A DNA stretch of 64,000 bases from Pratylenchus scribneri (GCA_030063045.1 JAQSEB010000105.1:788563-852562); one strand, 5' to 3'. Positions 44,499 through 57,528 are shown, counted from the first letter of the stretch. Notes: generated by a model not told the origin, from the sequence alone. Program-made: numbers and translations.

Positions 44499-47400
44499 TT
44501 AATATCCAGCTGGTTGACTTTCCCATCCTTTTCGAAAATCACTGTTCGCCCGGATTGTGCCATCCTCGAGTCGATGAACGCCGGACTTAAATTTACAAAT
44601 ATTCTTTAATTATTCTTTTTTATTTTGACACCAACCACAACATTGAAGATAGCTCCTTCTTTGCTGGGCGCAAATCGATGGCCTCTTTGGGCCAATGCAT
44701 CCAAATATTCCTTTGGCGGCATTCGCCTTTCAGTGACCGTAATATTCGGTCGCAATTGATTGTGGAGCCGGGGGAAATCGATGGCCTCTTTGATACTCAT
44801 TCCCAGCCAAAGTGCATTGTAGGTGGCTTCGGCCACACCCGAAATAATTGTCGACCCACCGGAGCCACCAATCGCCAAAACTTCCTACAATCATCGGAAA
44901 ATTTTATTAAAAAATTTTTTTATTTTTCGTACTTTGCTCTTTTCATTAAAAACGATTATTGGACTCATTGAGCTCATTGGCCTTTTGCCGGGTCGAATAA
45001 AATTTTTGGATGAAGGCGGATAACCCCAATCTAAATGAAATAAAATAAAAATTTTGGTGAAAATTCGATGTACAATTTGATTTGCCCGGTGTCGAGAAAT
45101 CGTCCATTTGGTCGTTCCAAAGAATGCCAGTTGAATCGCTGAATTCCATTGAGCCAAAACTGACAAAAAATATTTTTTAAATAACTCCAAGAAAAATATT
45201 TTTAAAAATATTTAAATAAAAAAAATTAAAAACGTACGCTAAATTTAGTGATGATGTTATGGCGACCGCATTTCCCCATTTGTCCACAATGCTAACATGG
45301 GCAGTGCCATGGTCCTCTTGGAATTCGCGGGGAATTCCCTCATCATAATATTCATCATCATGGGTGCCCCATGTTATTTTTGATCTGCAGAAAAATTGAA
45401 TAAATTTAAATTTTAAAAATAGAATGCCTAATAAAAATAAAAGATATTTAAGGATACATTAAATGATATTTTTTTCTGAAAATTTTTCTATTATTTCCAT
45501 CTCCTATTATTTTTAAAATTACTTCAAAATGTTTTTTTTATTTTTGAAATTTTATAAATTTTACTTTTAAACATAAATCAATCATTTTTTTAAAAATATT
45601 AATAAAAATAATATCAAAAATTTTCACCAGAATTGGATTCAAAATTTTAGTCAAAAATGACAAAAAATGGGTATAAAAAAATGTTTCTCCATACCGAATA
45701 TATTTGGCCCATTCTTGGCTTGTAATATTTTTGGCCAGATTCAATGCTTCGGGCACAAAATCCATATCGCCAAGTTGATTACGGGCGGCATAAGCAAATC
45801 TGGATGCTTCAATGTAATGATGTAAATATTCCACACGGCCCGAAAATGTCGATAAATCGAAGGGAATACTTAAAAAATGAAATTAAATTTTTTTTTATAC
45901 TAAATTTTTATATTCTTTTTCTTGGCAATTATATTTTTTAATGCCTGCAGCTAATTAAAATAATTAGCACATACGTGTCCAAAATGTTGATAATTGCATG
46001 GGTGACTGCCGATCCAGATGGGGGTGGGGGTCCACAAATTGTTCGACCACCGGACAATCTCGTATAAATCACTTGGGAATCATTGCGTATTTTTGCTTTG
46101 TAATTGGCAAAATCGTCCAATGTTAGTCGACCGCCTTATTAAATTTAATTAAATAATTTAAATATTTTTATTAAATTAGAATAAAATTAATTCACCGTTC
46201 ATTTTGAATTCATCCACCATTGATTTTGCCAATTCGCCACGATAGAATAATTCAACTGGATCTGCCGCATTGGCCAATTTTTTCAAAGTTTCCACAAGAT
46301 CATGCCTTCATGGGAAAAATTAAATAATAAAAAAATGAAATTCTCTAACCTAGTTTTGATTTGTTCACCAGGCAAAAACATGTTGCCTGTTTCCGGATTA
46401 ACAAATCTTTTGGCCATTAATGGCCTCGCCAAAATTTGTTCCCGTTTATTCTTCAAATATCCAGCCAATGCGTGGGAGGTTGGATATCCTAAAAATGCAA
46501 GAATTTTTAAGAAAAGTTTATTTAAAATATTAAATTGGAAAAAAAAAATAAAATTATTTAATAATTTTTTAGAAATTTTATTAAATCAAATTCTATTTTA
46601 AAGTTAAATTTTGCCTTCTTGGACAAGATTAATTGTTGGCTCGACCAATAATTTCCAATCAACATTTCCGCCAAAATTAGTATATGATGTCCAATAGCCG
46701 TGAATTTCTCCAGGCACCGCAATTGATTCCCAGCCTTAAAAGGAAAAGATTCTTTTAAATTTAATTAAATTAAATTATTAATTATTTTTTTTATTTTTAA
46801 TAAAATTAAAATTAATAAATATATTTTTCATTTTTAATAAAAATTAATAGTTAAATTAAAAAATATATTAAATATATTATATAATTAGATCATAATTAAA
46901 TATTGACCCTTTTCCGATTTGCCCTCTCTGCCAATGCCAACGAACATATCCTCCGTTGAATTTAATGGGGCAATTTCTCGGGCATCCACTACATGGCATG
47001 TTTTTGTTGTTCTAAATTATTTTATCTACAATATTATTAGTAATATTTTTTACGCATTAAATATTGTCATTAAATGTCCCCCGCCAAGACCGGCTGAATG
47101 TGTGTCCATTATGCCTGAAATATTTAAATTACAAATAAAATAATATTTTTTTCCCTAACCAATGCAAAATTGGGTAGCAATAGCAGCATCCACGGCATTG
47201 CCACCTTTTAATAGAATGCCACTAAAAATTTCAACAAAAATTAATTTTAAATTTGATTTAAATAATACCGGCCAATATTTGAACAAATTTCTTGATCAGC
47301 TGCGACGGCGGCTGAAAATAAAAAAAAATAAAATTATTTAATTTTTATTTTATTATTTTCTTTATTGACTTGCCTTGAGAATATTGACCAAATAAACTTG

Positions 47401-47855
47401 TGGTTGGTGCATTCCAATTTGCCAATTTACTGCCACTAAAATCACCATTGGGGCCTCCACTAAATTGAGTATTATCACTGCCATTTTGATTGCCCCTATT
47501 GAAATAGAGGACGGCAAAAATGATGGCCAAAAGCAGAAAAACTGTATTGCTGATTAAAAGGCAAATGCATCCAATTGCACTGGATTTTCTGAATGAATTG
47601 TATTAAATTTTTAATTAAATTACTTATTTAAGATATATTTTATAAATTAATTTAAATTATGTTTATTTTCATTAATTAGTAATTTTTAAATATTTCATTA
47701 TTAAGAAATTTTATTAAAAAAAACTTAAATTTTTCCTACCCGTTACTTTTTGTCCAGCTTGCCATCCTTCGGAATGGTTTCATCACACTTCGATTGAACA
47801 TGGGCAAAATTGGACCATTATTATTGTTCCCATTTTGTTGGAAATGTTGACTCAT
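44499..47855 (-). CDS. gamma-glutamyltranspeptidase, type II membrane protein
   Basis: Sixteen exons in continuous phase give 656 residues: 47740-47855, 47374-47588, 47269-47311, 47160-47221, 47054-47114, 46908-47011, 46615-46734, 46350-46488, 46196-46305, 45975-46134, 45695-45868, 45238-45384, 45074-45159, 44933-45030, 44636-44884, 44499-44585. One transmembrane anchor lies near residues 44-65 (GCICLLISNTVFLLLAIIFA). The family core follows: GGNAVDAAIATQFCIG, HSAGLGGGHLMTIFN, and DHGTAHVSIVDKWGNAVA, whose Thr is the autocleavage nucleophile. Then come GGSGGSTIISGV, RLHNQLRPN and the C-terminal RKGWESQPAGY. The enzyme transfers the gamma-glutamyl group of glutathione at the outer cell surface. 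Introns 2 (AAG|GCAAGT at 47374) and 7 (AAG|GCAAAA at 46615) need GC donors; in both, the frame before and after fits only with that donor. Confidence 0.95.
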
Positions 47856-49142
47856 TGTGAATTTTTTGTTTTCTAAATTTTTCAAAAAAATTTTCATAAA
47901 AAATGACAATGAAAAAGAGAATTGGCGTTAAAAATTAAAAATATAATTTTTAACAATGAAAATTCCATCTTTTACTTTAATTGAAAATAAAATTCATATA
48001 TTTTTAATTTTTTTATATTTTCGAAAATTATTCAAAATTTTAGCAAATTCTCGAGTCACATTATTTGATGAACCCACTTGACTTTTATGCTTATTGACTG
48101 AAAATTGTGCAAATAATGAATAAGTGAAAAATATTTAAACTTTTTAACTTCCTAAACTTGCAAGAAAGAATCAAAGAATTTTTTTAGTAAAAATCATTAA
48201 AATTTTTGTGATAAAATTTTTGGCAATATTAATTAAATATTGGACAATAAAATATAAATAACATAAAAATGTAAAATTGAGACAAATTTGGAAAAATTTC
48301 CTCTTATAATTTAATGGCAATATCAATAAAATTAAAGAAAAATGTGAATCGTAATTAACTCAAAAATTGCACCACTTTTCATTGAATTTTATTACAAGCA
48401 AGCCATAATTTTATGAGATGGAACATTGGTCGAATTCTTTTACCCTTTTTGACCCTCTTTATTAATAATTTGCCTCATAATTTTTGTCATTTTTATCAGC
48501 TATAATTGGATGAAACTATTCTTCGAACATTAAAATCTAATCAGCAAAATACATAACAAAATGAAGGAATAGAATTAATTAAAATGATGATCAGCCGTAG
48601 AACATGTAATTTGGTTTGATATTTTATTCCTTTGAATTTGTGTTCTTTTCTTTTCTATGTTTTAAACAAAATGAAATTTTTTATTAGCAAATTCTCACAT
48701 GAGAGCTGATAAGAGAGTACATCTAAATTATTTCATATAAACGTAAAATCTGCCAATTGAATTTTTATTTATGTGATCGAAAAAAATATTTTGAAAAACA
48801 AAATAGGCATAAAGTAAAGAAAATGGACAAAATAATTATAAAAATTGTTAATAATATTATAATTAATTATACCTAGAAGAGGAGAAAAACAGATAAAAGA
48901 AGAGAGAAAAATATGTGCAATAAGGAAAAATATTTTTGGCAAACCAATTTGCAATTAGAAAAATATGTGCAATAAGGAAAAATATTTTTGGCAAACCAAT
49001 TTGCAATTTTTCTTTCTTCAAATCCAAGTTTAATATCCGGGTGCCGTCCTTGGTTGTGGGCAATGATCCTAAAAGTATTATTATTATACCAGAATTTTTT
49101 TTGGATCTCAATCAAATTTTGAGATAAAAAATATCCTATTTT
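47856..49142. other. intergenic, no gene seen
   Basis: AT-rich spacer between the transpeptidase start and the end of the collagen gene. It includes the 52-base direct duplication at 48905-49008. No supported coding sequence. Confidence 0.55.
48905..49008. repeat. 52-bp direct tandem duplication
   Basis: Two identical copies of a unit starting AGAAAAATATGTGCAATAAG and ending AACCAATTTGCAATT, at 48905-48956 and 48957-49008. Perfect identity over the readable unit implies a recent duplication. Confidence 0.9.
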
Positions 49143-51041
49143 TCAATCCATCCTAAAACATACGCATGATCCGCCGGGTCCTTGTTCGCCAGGTTGACCA
49201 TTTCCACCGGGTTGGCCAGGATTGCCTGGTGGTCCTGGTGGCCCAGAATCGCCCATAAAACCGGGTTGGCCTATGGATTAAAATTATATAATAATAAAAT
49301 TGGCATTTTTATTAATCTAACTTAAAATCATTATAATTTTGTAAATATTTGAAATTAATTTTTCACAAATATTCTCTTGCCTGGCTGTCCATCGTGCCCT
49401 GGCATTCCAGGTTGTCCATCTGGTCCTGGCATTCCACTAAAAATTAATTATTTATTTATTAATAATTTGAAATATTTCACCTCTGTCCTGGTGGCCCTGG
49501 TGGTCCTTGGATAACTGGGCCTAAAAATTCATAAATTAATAAAAAAATTGGTAAAATTTCTTCTTTACCTTCCATCAAATTTCCTGGTTGTCCTGGCATT
49601 CCTGATTCGCCCGGATGTCCAGGCTGAATTGAAGAGAAAATTTTAAATTAATTATCACTTTAATATTTCATTTTTTATTAAAATAATCAAAAATTTGTTA
49701 AATATTTTATTTTATATATTTCCAAACGAAACCTGTCCCGATGGACCAGGCGGACCCATTGGACCAGGTGGGCCTGGGTTGCCTTCTGGCCCAGGTTGAC
49801 CCGGTTGGCCAGGATTGCCATTCGGACCAGGTGGTCCTGGGAAGCCAGGATGACCATCTTGGGCATGTGCACATTCTTGACAGGGTTCAAAGAAGTAGGC
49901 AGGCGGGGCCGGAGGCGGTGCTAAAAAATAATGGCATATTATTATGATTAATTCCAATTAAATTAACATAATATATATTATTTAATTAATAAAATTAAAT
50001 AATTTTTGGGAATGACCAACCATCTTCCCCAGGCATTCCAGAGCCTCCGGGCATTCCATCTTGGCCGGGAGTTCCAGGCGGTCCCATTGGGCCAGGTGGA
50101 CCCGGAGGCGATACTCCACATGCGCAACATCCTCCACTGCTCCCTCCTCCTCCTCCAACACCAGCACTGCCACCGTAACTACCTCCTCCTCCTCCTCCAC
50201 TTCCACCACCATAATTACTGCGTTTGGCATTCCCAGTTCGACGGAATGAACGGACACCCATTGAGGATGCGCCAAAGCCGGCTTCACGTTCATGACGAAT
50301 TGTGCCGCCGGTGGCCTCCAGAACGGATGCCATTCCTTGGGTTCGGCTAACCTCCTGCCAAATGTTCGATGCTCTCCCCTTGCAAAATTCCAATTCACTT
50401 TGAATTTGGCTGGAATGCCGTTGAACTGAGAAATTTTAAGGAATAAATTTTATTAGCCTTTCTTCATTCTATTAATTTCTTATTTAGGCCTTTAATTTTT
50501 AATTTCAATTTATTTGGCTAAAATGATTTTTTTGGGAATTTTTTTTTAAAAATTACTGAGGCAAATGAAAATTCATTTTTTATATAAATTAATAATATTT
50601 GTCATTCTCAGTCAATCCGAATTAGCGGTAGATATAAGTTATCTAGTTCCAGAATTGAAAAAAAATTTAAATTTTGAATTTTGAATTTATTTTCTATAAA
50701 TGTTTGTAAAATGGAGAAAAATATTATTTTTGGAATTATAATCTAATGACTAATTTTTGGAGGAAACCTAATAAGATAATTTTGGGAGCGTTAAAATGTC
50801 CATTAATAACCTATAAGTATTAAATTAATTTTGATTTTGATTTCGACCCACAAAAATAATTGTACCCAAAAATGCAATTAATTAATTAGTAATTACCATA
50901 TTGATAACATAATGGGATGGAAATGACTGAAGCGAGCATTGCGGCTGTACAAAGGCAAACACCAAAGAATGCCAAATACCGAAGGGATTCACATTCTAAG
51001 CGGGCATTTTCATCATCCTTTTTGGAAGAAATTTGCTCCAT
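49143..51041 (-). CDS. cuticle collagen
   Basis: Seven exons (50897-51041, 50021-50425, 49733-49920, 49569-49623, 49481-49520, 49381-49436, 49143-49270) give 338 residues. The nematode cuticle-collagen N-terminal domain is clear: a membrane-anchoring stretch ([20 protein letters not shown]) followed by Gln/Ser-rich and tryptophan-containing sequence ([10 protein letters not shown]). A long Gly/Ser/Tyr run with paired cysteines (SSGGCCACG) precedes Gly-X-Y blocks ([29 protein letters not shown] and others). Cysteine pairs (CQEC) lie between blocks and SCVC near the C-terminus, as expected for interchain disulphides. It is secreted into the cuticle after cleavage at a basic site (FRRTGNAKR). 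The donor of the intron after 49381 is GC (CAG|GCAAGA); the other introns are GT-AG. The stop follows FRMD. Confidence 0.95.
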
Positions 51042-51653
51042 TTTTGTTTGCCTGGGAAATGCTTCAAATGAGTTAATTGGCTGCCTTTTTTAAATGAAAT
51101 ATATGGGAAGCAGTTGGAGGTGGGCTATTCGGAATTTGTTTTTGACTAGGAAAAGAAGAAGAAAGCAGCATCTTAATCACGCGCAACCGCGAAAAAGTGA
51201 ATCCAGCAACAATAAAAAAAATAGTCAAAAGAAGCAGAGGGGAACAAGTTTTCCCCTCGAAACGAATTTTACGAGCTAATTAACCCGATTTTTTTAGAGA
51301 GACGCCTTTTGGATTTGGCCATAATTATTTGGGGAATGTTGGCTTTGATTCGCATGACGCGTTGTTTTTGCCCGCTTTTCCCTCACTCATCAATTTCCTT
51401 TATTTCCCCCCATTCATGCTGTGGTTTTGCCCTTTAACTATGATTTTCGGTGAACAACAACCAAAAATGTTGTCTAGTTCCACCCAAAATGAGAATGCAT
51501 TCATTCAAAAAATTATTTATTGACTATTATTTTTAATTAATTTAGCGGAACTAAATGACAGAAAAGGACAAATATAAATAATAAAAATAAAATTTTATAA
51601 ATTTATTAGTCGACCTAATTTTTTAAAATATGAATAAAAAAGGAAAAGTGTAA
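51042..51653. other. collagen upstream region, no gene seen
   Basis: Likely contains the collagen promoter. A plus-strand Arg/Lys-rich frame at 51094-51279 and another at 51329-51523 lack motifs. Nothing firm. Confidence 0.5.
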
Positions 51654-51661
51654 AATTTTTT

Positions 51662-52111
51662 GGTACTATCCTCTAACGGGGGGGGGGGGGGGGCAGGTCT
51701 ATAACGGGGGGGCAGAAGAAAATTGTTTTTTTACGTGTAAAAATGAGTAAAAAACACGTAAATATTTATTATTGTGTTAAGACACCGAGGAATACCGCCA
51801 TGCCTGGGTAAACCACAAATGTAATTTCATTGACCCAGACGATCCCACCGTCCATACTCAGCACGTCGAACGAGGAGATGCTCATTTGGATATAACCGAT
51901 GATGATTTTGGGGGAATTGCCTACAATGGCTGAATTAATGATTATATCATTTTTATGATAATTTTGATGCTAATAGCATTTATTAAAGTATATTAATAAT
52001 AAAAAATTACTTTTGAAGGGGAAAAAAATAATTATTACAAATTTTCTTCTGTCCCCCCCCCCCCCCCCCCCCCCCGTTATAGACCTGCCCCCCCGTTAGA
52101 GGGATAGTACC
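51662..52111. mobile_element. Merlin-type element with poly-G/poly-C tract arms, copy 2
   Basis: A 450-base element bounded by a perfect 8-base duplication, AATTTTTT (51654-51661 and 52112-52119). Left end GGTACTATCCTCTAACGGG, right end its complement. The arms read CTCTAAC-G(n)-CAGGTCTATAAC-G(m)-CAG and the inverse. Tract lengths differ between arms (about 17 then 7 G on the left; about 7 then more than 20 on the right-arm complement), so the homopolymers are changing length. The interior keeps a transposase remnant. The tip GGTACT matches the element at 41820. Confidence 0.88.
51781..51936 (+). pseudogene. Merlin/ISXO2-like transposase fragment
   Basis: A 51-codon plus-strand frame reads DTEEYRHAWVNHKCNFIDPD, then PTVHTQHVERGD. 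This matches the VNHxxNFVDPxxxxHTxxxE signature of ISXO2/Merlin transposases, which also appears in the remnant at 41941-42290 (VNHSKNFVDP ... HTNTIE). After the conserved Glu the sequence departs from the family, and no other part of the enzyme is present. Confidence 0.75.
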
Positions 52112-52119
52112 AATTTTTT

Positions 52120-53194
52120 CATATTTTTTTGTTTGGGAAAAATGCAAATTTTTATTTCATTTTTGATTTTTCCCTTTTAATAAACAATAAAAAAATTCCC
52201 TGCTTATCTCTTTCTTTTTGAAAATTTTAAAAATTTGAATGCGGAATTTGCTCTGGCACTTTTTTGCTTACATTTATTAATTGTTAATTCCCTAAAAATA
52301 ATTAAGCGGAAAGAATGAATAATTCCAAATTGATGGAAATTTTTATTGGTGATTTGAATTAAAAATAGGGCAAAAAAAGGATACATATAAAACTGCGGCG
52401 ATCATCCTTTTTATTGCTTTTATTTGCGTTTCTTCGCCTTTTAATCCAATCAAGTTCCAAATTTCCTTTCCATGGAATGCGGGAAATGGCTTAACGCAAT
52501 GGGCGTTTTTTGGAAGGAGAACGGAGGATAAGTTCATCATTCACAATTTTTTTATTGGATTTATTTGGATTGGATTAATGCACATTTTTTAATGCACGGA
52601 TTATCCAGCGAATCAAATGCCATTCAATCAAATCCAATTTTTATATCATTTATTGTTGCGGATTTGCAATTGTCTAAATGCCTGGAAAACCATCAAAACT
52701 GGTATTTGCTTTCATTTTATTGTTTTCCCTTTTATTTTCATTTACCGATGAGGAAAAAATGCATTAAATCATAACTTAGCGATATTATCCGTTCCAATCC
52801 AGCGATAGAAATAATTTATTCCGTTTTTTGGGTTTATTTGCTAATAAGCCATTATTTGTAATGGTGCTAACTATTCAGGATAATAGATAAATTTGAATTT
52901 ACAAAGAGATTAATTCGATTATTCAAATTAATCTTATTAATCAGTTGATTATCACAATTAATTGATTATATATTTTCATTCTTTTACAGTATGCCAATTC
53001 CGTCAAAAAAAGTTTCAATTTTTACAACTCGCTGCCTGATGTTTGAATCGAAATAAGTAAATAACCTTTTGTTTAAATTTCCTTTTTTTTTGTCTTTCAT
53101 TAATAAATCCTCTTTTAAAATGTTTTTTATTTAATAATCAAATCAACACATTATAAATGCATTTTATTAGCCATTTAGGCCATTCATTATTTAA
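52120..53194. other. intergenic, no gene seen
   Basis: AT-rich spacer downstream of the bestrophin gene. Short frames on both strands around 52200-52780 show no family features. Confidence 0.5.
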
Positions 53195-56100
53195 TCAGCC
53201 TTCTCTTTGATTAAATTCTCTTCCATCCGCATTCCCATTTCCTCCAGCTGCCGAACTGCCACTTGTTTCCGAGACAGTGTCCAAAGATGTGCTGCTTGCC
53301 GAATTCTTGTTGATGTTTTCTCCGAGATGGCTGCTGACTCCATTTTCACTCATTTCCTCCTCTTGAATTGCTGGCAGGGAATTCTTCACTATTTTTAAAT
53401 GATTTTGGTCCGAATGAACATTGGCCATATTTTCTGCTTTCAATTCCGTTTGCTGATGTAAAAAAATTAGTGAAAATATATTGGGAATATTCTATAATAA
53501 ATAAATTTCATTATTAAAAAGTTGAAATAATACCTAATAGCTAATTATTCTAAATTCAAACTTGGTTTGAAAAGGTTAATGTATTTTTAAAAATACAAAA
53601 TAATGAACATTACTTTACAAATCTAATTATATATAAAATTTAATAATGTCAATATTTCCTCACTGATACCAATACTTTTGCCCTTACAAAAAAGCATTTA
53701 GTAAATTAATTTTTCTGATTATTTTTAAATAATGAGCATTATTATTCTTACATTAAAAGGTTTTCCTTCATTTCCATTTAATTTTGTTTGGCCACCCCAA
53801 AGGAATGATTGGACAGAGCCTTCGCCAATAGAGGCATTCGATTGAACGGATTGAGTTGAAGCTCTTAAAATTTTTATTTAAATTTTATAAATAACGAATT
53901 AAGTCGACCAAAAATATAATTTTAGAAAATAAAAAATATTTAATTTATTTGAATTTGAGGACATGCCTTGAATGCTGTGTCCGATCGAAATTGGATCGAT
54001 TCTCCGGATCATTGGATCCTGCTTTTTTTTATTAATTAAATTATTTGGCAATAATAAAAAATAAAGCTACCTCGTCGATGGGTGGAAGCACGTGAGAATT
54101 TCCGGCGAACTGTGTCCAATAATCGGTTTGGACCCAATCCACTTTCGGCATAGGCATTCTGCACAACACTGAAATGGGAAAATGGAAAAACATGGAATAG
54201 GAATGGAATTTATTGTTTTTTAATTAAAATTTGTTGTGTATTGCAAAAAAAATTAATCGCTAATAATGAATTTGCCTGATTCGTCGGCTTGGATTATGAT
54301 TATGGACTGGCACAATGCATTCATTGCCTTCGCCCCCTCCACCTTTTTCCTCATCCCCAGCCGAAAATGCTGCATTACTATGGCCTCCAAATTCGGGTCC
54401 AGCCACCGTCGACATTAGCCGGCGTTTTGGGGTAGGCAAAAGAAGGGCATCCTCTTGTTGATTGCTGAAAATATATTTTTGGGAATGATTTTTTGGTAGC
54501 TTTTCAAATGTCTCAAATATAATTTGCATAAAAATTTTATTTTTTATTTAAATTTTTAAAAAAAAATTTTTTAGATTTTTAAGAGAAGATTCTCTCTATT
54601 AAATTTAATATTAATTAAAATTAATGAAAATTAATATTAAATTCAAAAAAATTAGCCTAATACTTTTTAAATATTTTTTATTGTTTGAATAACATATAAC
54701 CTTTTTTAATTCCCCATGGGGAATTAATTTTCAATCAATTAAAAATTGGGGGTCTAATTCCTAAATTTGTGAACATTTTTGAACAAATTATAGCGGATTT
54801 TATACAGCTTTAGGGAATTAAAAATTTCTAAAAAATTTTCAAAAAATTCGCCTTAAAGAGTAACTATAGGTCGTCAAAATTGAACTTATTAGAGGATATG
54901 AGAAAAAAAAAATTTACGGTAACTAAACTAACATATCATTGCATGAGCCCATCATTGGATGCTGGTGCCGTGCCGCACTTTCTTTTGTGTAAAGCAGCTG
55001 AGGATTACTTTGTTCCCAGAATTGGTCCCTTTCCAAATTTGGCACTCGTCCATAGCAATCATCCACAATGCATAAACCAACTTGCAAATTTCGGTCAATG
55101 ATCCAATTCGTTTCAAAATCCTCATCATCCTTTGGATGGAAAAATGGGATAAATTGAATAAAATTATATTTTTGAGAAAGAAAAAATTATATTAGATTTA
55201 GCACATATATTAATTTAAAAAATTTTTTTAAAAAAAAATTCATTATTGAAATTAAGTAATTTGGCAAAAAAAAGGGTAGACAATTTGACTCAAATTGTTT
55301 AAAATCTTTATTACAAAAATAATAATTAAATTTAAAATATTTTAAAATCTAACTCATATTTTGATTATTTGGAATTAAAATTATAAAAAAAAAAATAAAA
55401 AAACCTCTCCAAATGGGTTCAACATTACTTCGGCCACCTTAATCCATCCCATATAAAATAGGAATTGCATTATTGTCATGATGGGGAAGAACAAATCAAT
55501 ATTCTTGAATTCTTGGAAATTTATCCTTTTTATTCAATTCAAATAAAAACCGTTTTTCCAGGTAAATTCCGTTCACCAATCAAATATTGGCGGCCCATTA
55601 AAGCAATAAGAAAATAGGCACGGACGGCCAAATTGACCACTTGCGTGTAAACCAATGGGATTGGCACCCAATCTGTTTAGGAATAATATAAATTAATGAT
55701 GAAATTAGAACCCAAGTTTGGATTAAAATGAATAATAAATTCTATGTAGTAAAATTTTTCATTTATGCCTAATAAATTTAGCAAAGAAATAAATTCAGGT
55801 GAATTCAAACGAATGGGAAAATGTTAGGGGAATAAAAAGCTGATTTAATAAAGTTATCGAATAAATAATCTCATTAATATTTTTGACGAACATAATATGG
55901 TAGAATTACGATAGAATGAATTGGGTTCTTTAGTAATTTTATATATTTTAATAATTTTAAATCGAATTCTCTCCTATTTAATAATCTCATTTGGTCAACT
56001 CTGCCCTTTTAATCAAAAACTAAAGATAAAATTAAGAATTTAAAAAGGTGAAACCAATTTAGCACATTATAAGTTTACATCCAAATAATTTGTACAAATG

Positions 56101-57528
56101 ATTATCACATTAATAGAGGTGATTTCTGAAAGATTCATTTTATAATTTGATAAATTTACCATAAAGAGTCAATGTTAGCACATTAACTCGATATTGACGA
56201 ATTTTCTCGAGCATGTCCACATAAATGAAATCACTGTCAATTAGGCCTTTATCTCGTGCCTTTCTCAACAAAAGGAATGCCCACTGAATTGGTGTCCAAT
56301 ATTTGATGTGTTCAGTTTGGATTGCATCAAATTCCTTCAGCTCATTTGGTGTCATAATGCCAGCCGTCACCAAATGGTCCATTGTGGGAAAACGTTTTTT
56401 CACGCAGGCACTGATGTCACGATAGACCATTGCTTGCACCAAAACCTGCAAAAAGAAATATTAAATAGTCAGTTGCTTTTACTGTGTTAATAAATAAATA
56501 AATTTGTATTATTATAAAAAGGACCATTTCAAAAATTTGGCAATTCTTGGAGAAATTAATATGTATTCAATATTACTTTTTTGAATTAAGTTAAAAAACT
56601 AAAATAATTTTTAAAACAAAATTCATTATTTTGGCAAAATATTTGGAATCATCTTAAAATCTAGCCGTTCATTTCTCAATACAAAAGAGTAATTTAATTT
56701 TCCCTCGCTATAAGAAAGCTAATGTCTTGATGAATTTAAAACTTCCTCATGGCCAAGAATATTTGTCCATAAAATAAAAATCTTATTATTAAATTAATTA
56801 TTTTTTATTGTAAAAGTAATATTAATACAATTCAAGATTACTTAAGAATAGTTATTACTTAATTTTTATTTATAATTTATTATTTTTCTATTAAATTCCA
56901 ACCAAATAGCGGACAATATTTCGCCGGATATTTCGCGCTTCCTCAGTGGTCCCACGCACAATTGTGGCTATCAATATAGCCGGCCTAGAAATGTAAAAAA
57001 TAAATATAAAATAACAGAAAATACGAACGAATCAATCCATCCCAAATTCATGAATATTTCACCCCAACGACTGAATACGGCGGAAACATAAAAGCCAAGC
57101 ATGAATGTAATTGGCTGGAAGGGAAATTAATTTATTAGGTAATAAATGAAGTCAATTTACAATATATTCAGAGTAAGTGTTGAAGAAGACACACAAATCT
57201 TCAAAATACCTGAAGTTGTCAAAATTCATTAAAAATATTAATTTATTTTTATTCATTTATAAAAATTTTAGTAAAAATATGTATTTTGAATAGCTATGGC
57301 ATATTTAGTCTAATATCAATATATTTTAATTAATTCCTCATTTTTTTACATTTGTTGGTCTTTATCCATCATGTATCGATAGCAAAACGAGAGCCCAAAA
57401 TAGGCGGCCAACCAGCAAACCAATTCGGGCCAAGTCGATTTCCAAATGCTGCCTTTCCATCGCAGTAAAAGTCGATGGATTCCAAGGAATGTTGATGAAG
57501 ACACATCCAATGAATATGTTATTGTCAT
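53195..57528 (-). CDS. bestrophin-family anion channel
   Basis: Thirteen exons in matched phase give 596 residues: 57350-57528, 57161-57209, 57029-57114, 56903-56984, 56160-56445, 55577-55672, 55405-55511, 54933-55129, 54276-54464, 54071-54168, 53967-54018, 53752-53863, 53195-53452. The start [20 protein letters not shown] and [11 protein letters not shown] are typical of the family. Membrane segments follow, with IPLVYTQVV, the cytoplasmic [10 protein letters not shown], and [18 protein letters not shown] followed by [17 protein letters not shown], the acidic cluster that binds calcium in this family. Bestrophins form pentameric chloride/bicarbonate channels in the plasma membrane. The C-terminal roughly 215 residues are poorly conserved and Ser/Asn/Gly-rich, as is common in nematode members. 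Two introns need GC donors (CAG|GCAAAT at 54276 and AAG|GCATGT at 53967). In both, the downstream exon is in frame only with that donor. Confidence 0.95.

Noticed and set aside
50006..50350. Plus-strand frame of 114 codons opposite the collagen
   Set aside because: Shadow of Gly-X-Y coding sequence; the minus-strand collagen is unambiguous.
52343..52780. Short frames on both strands downstream of bestrophin
   Set aside because: No motifs, no consistent splice sites and mutual overlap.
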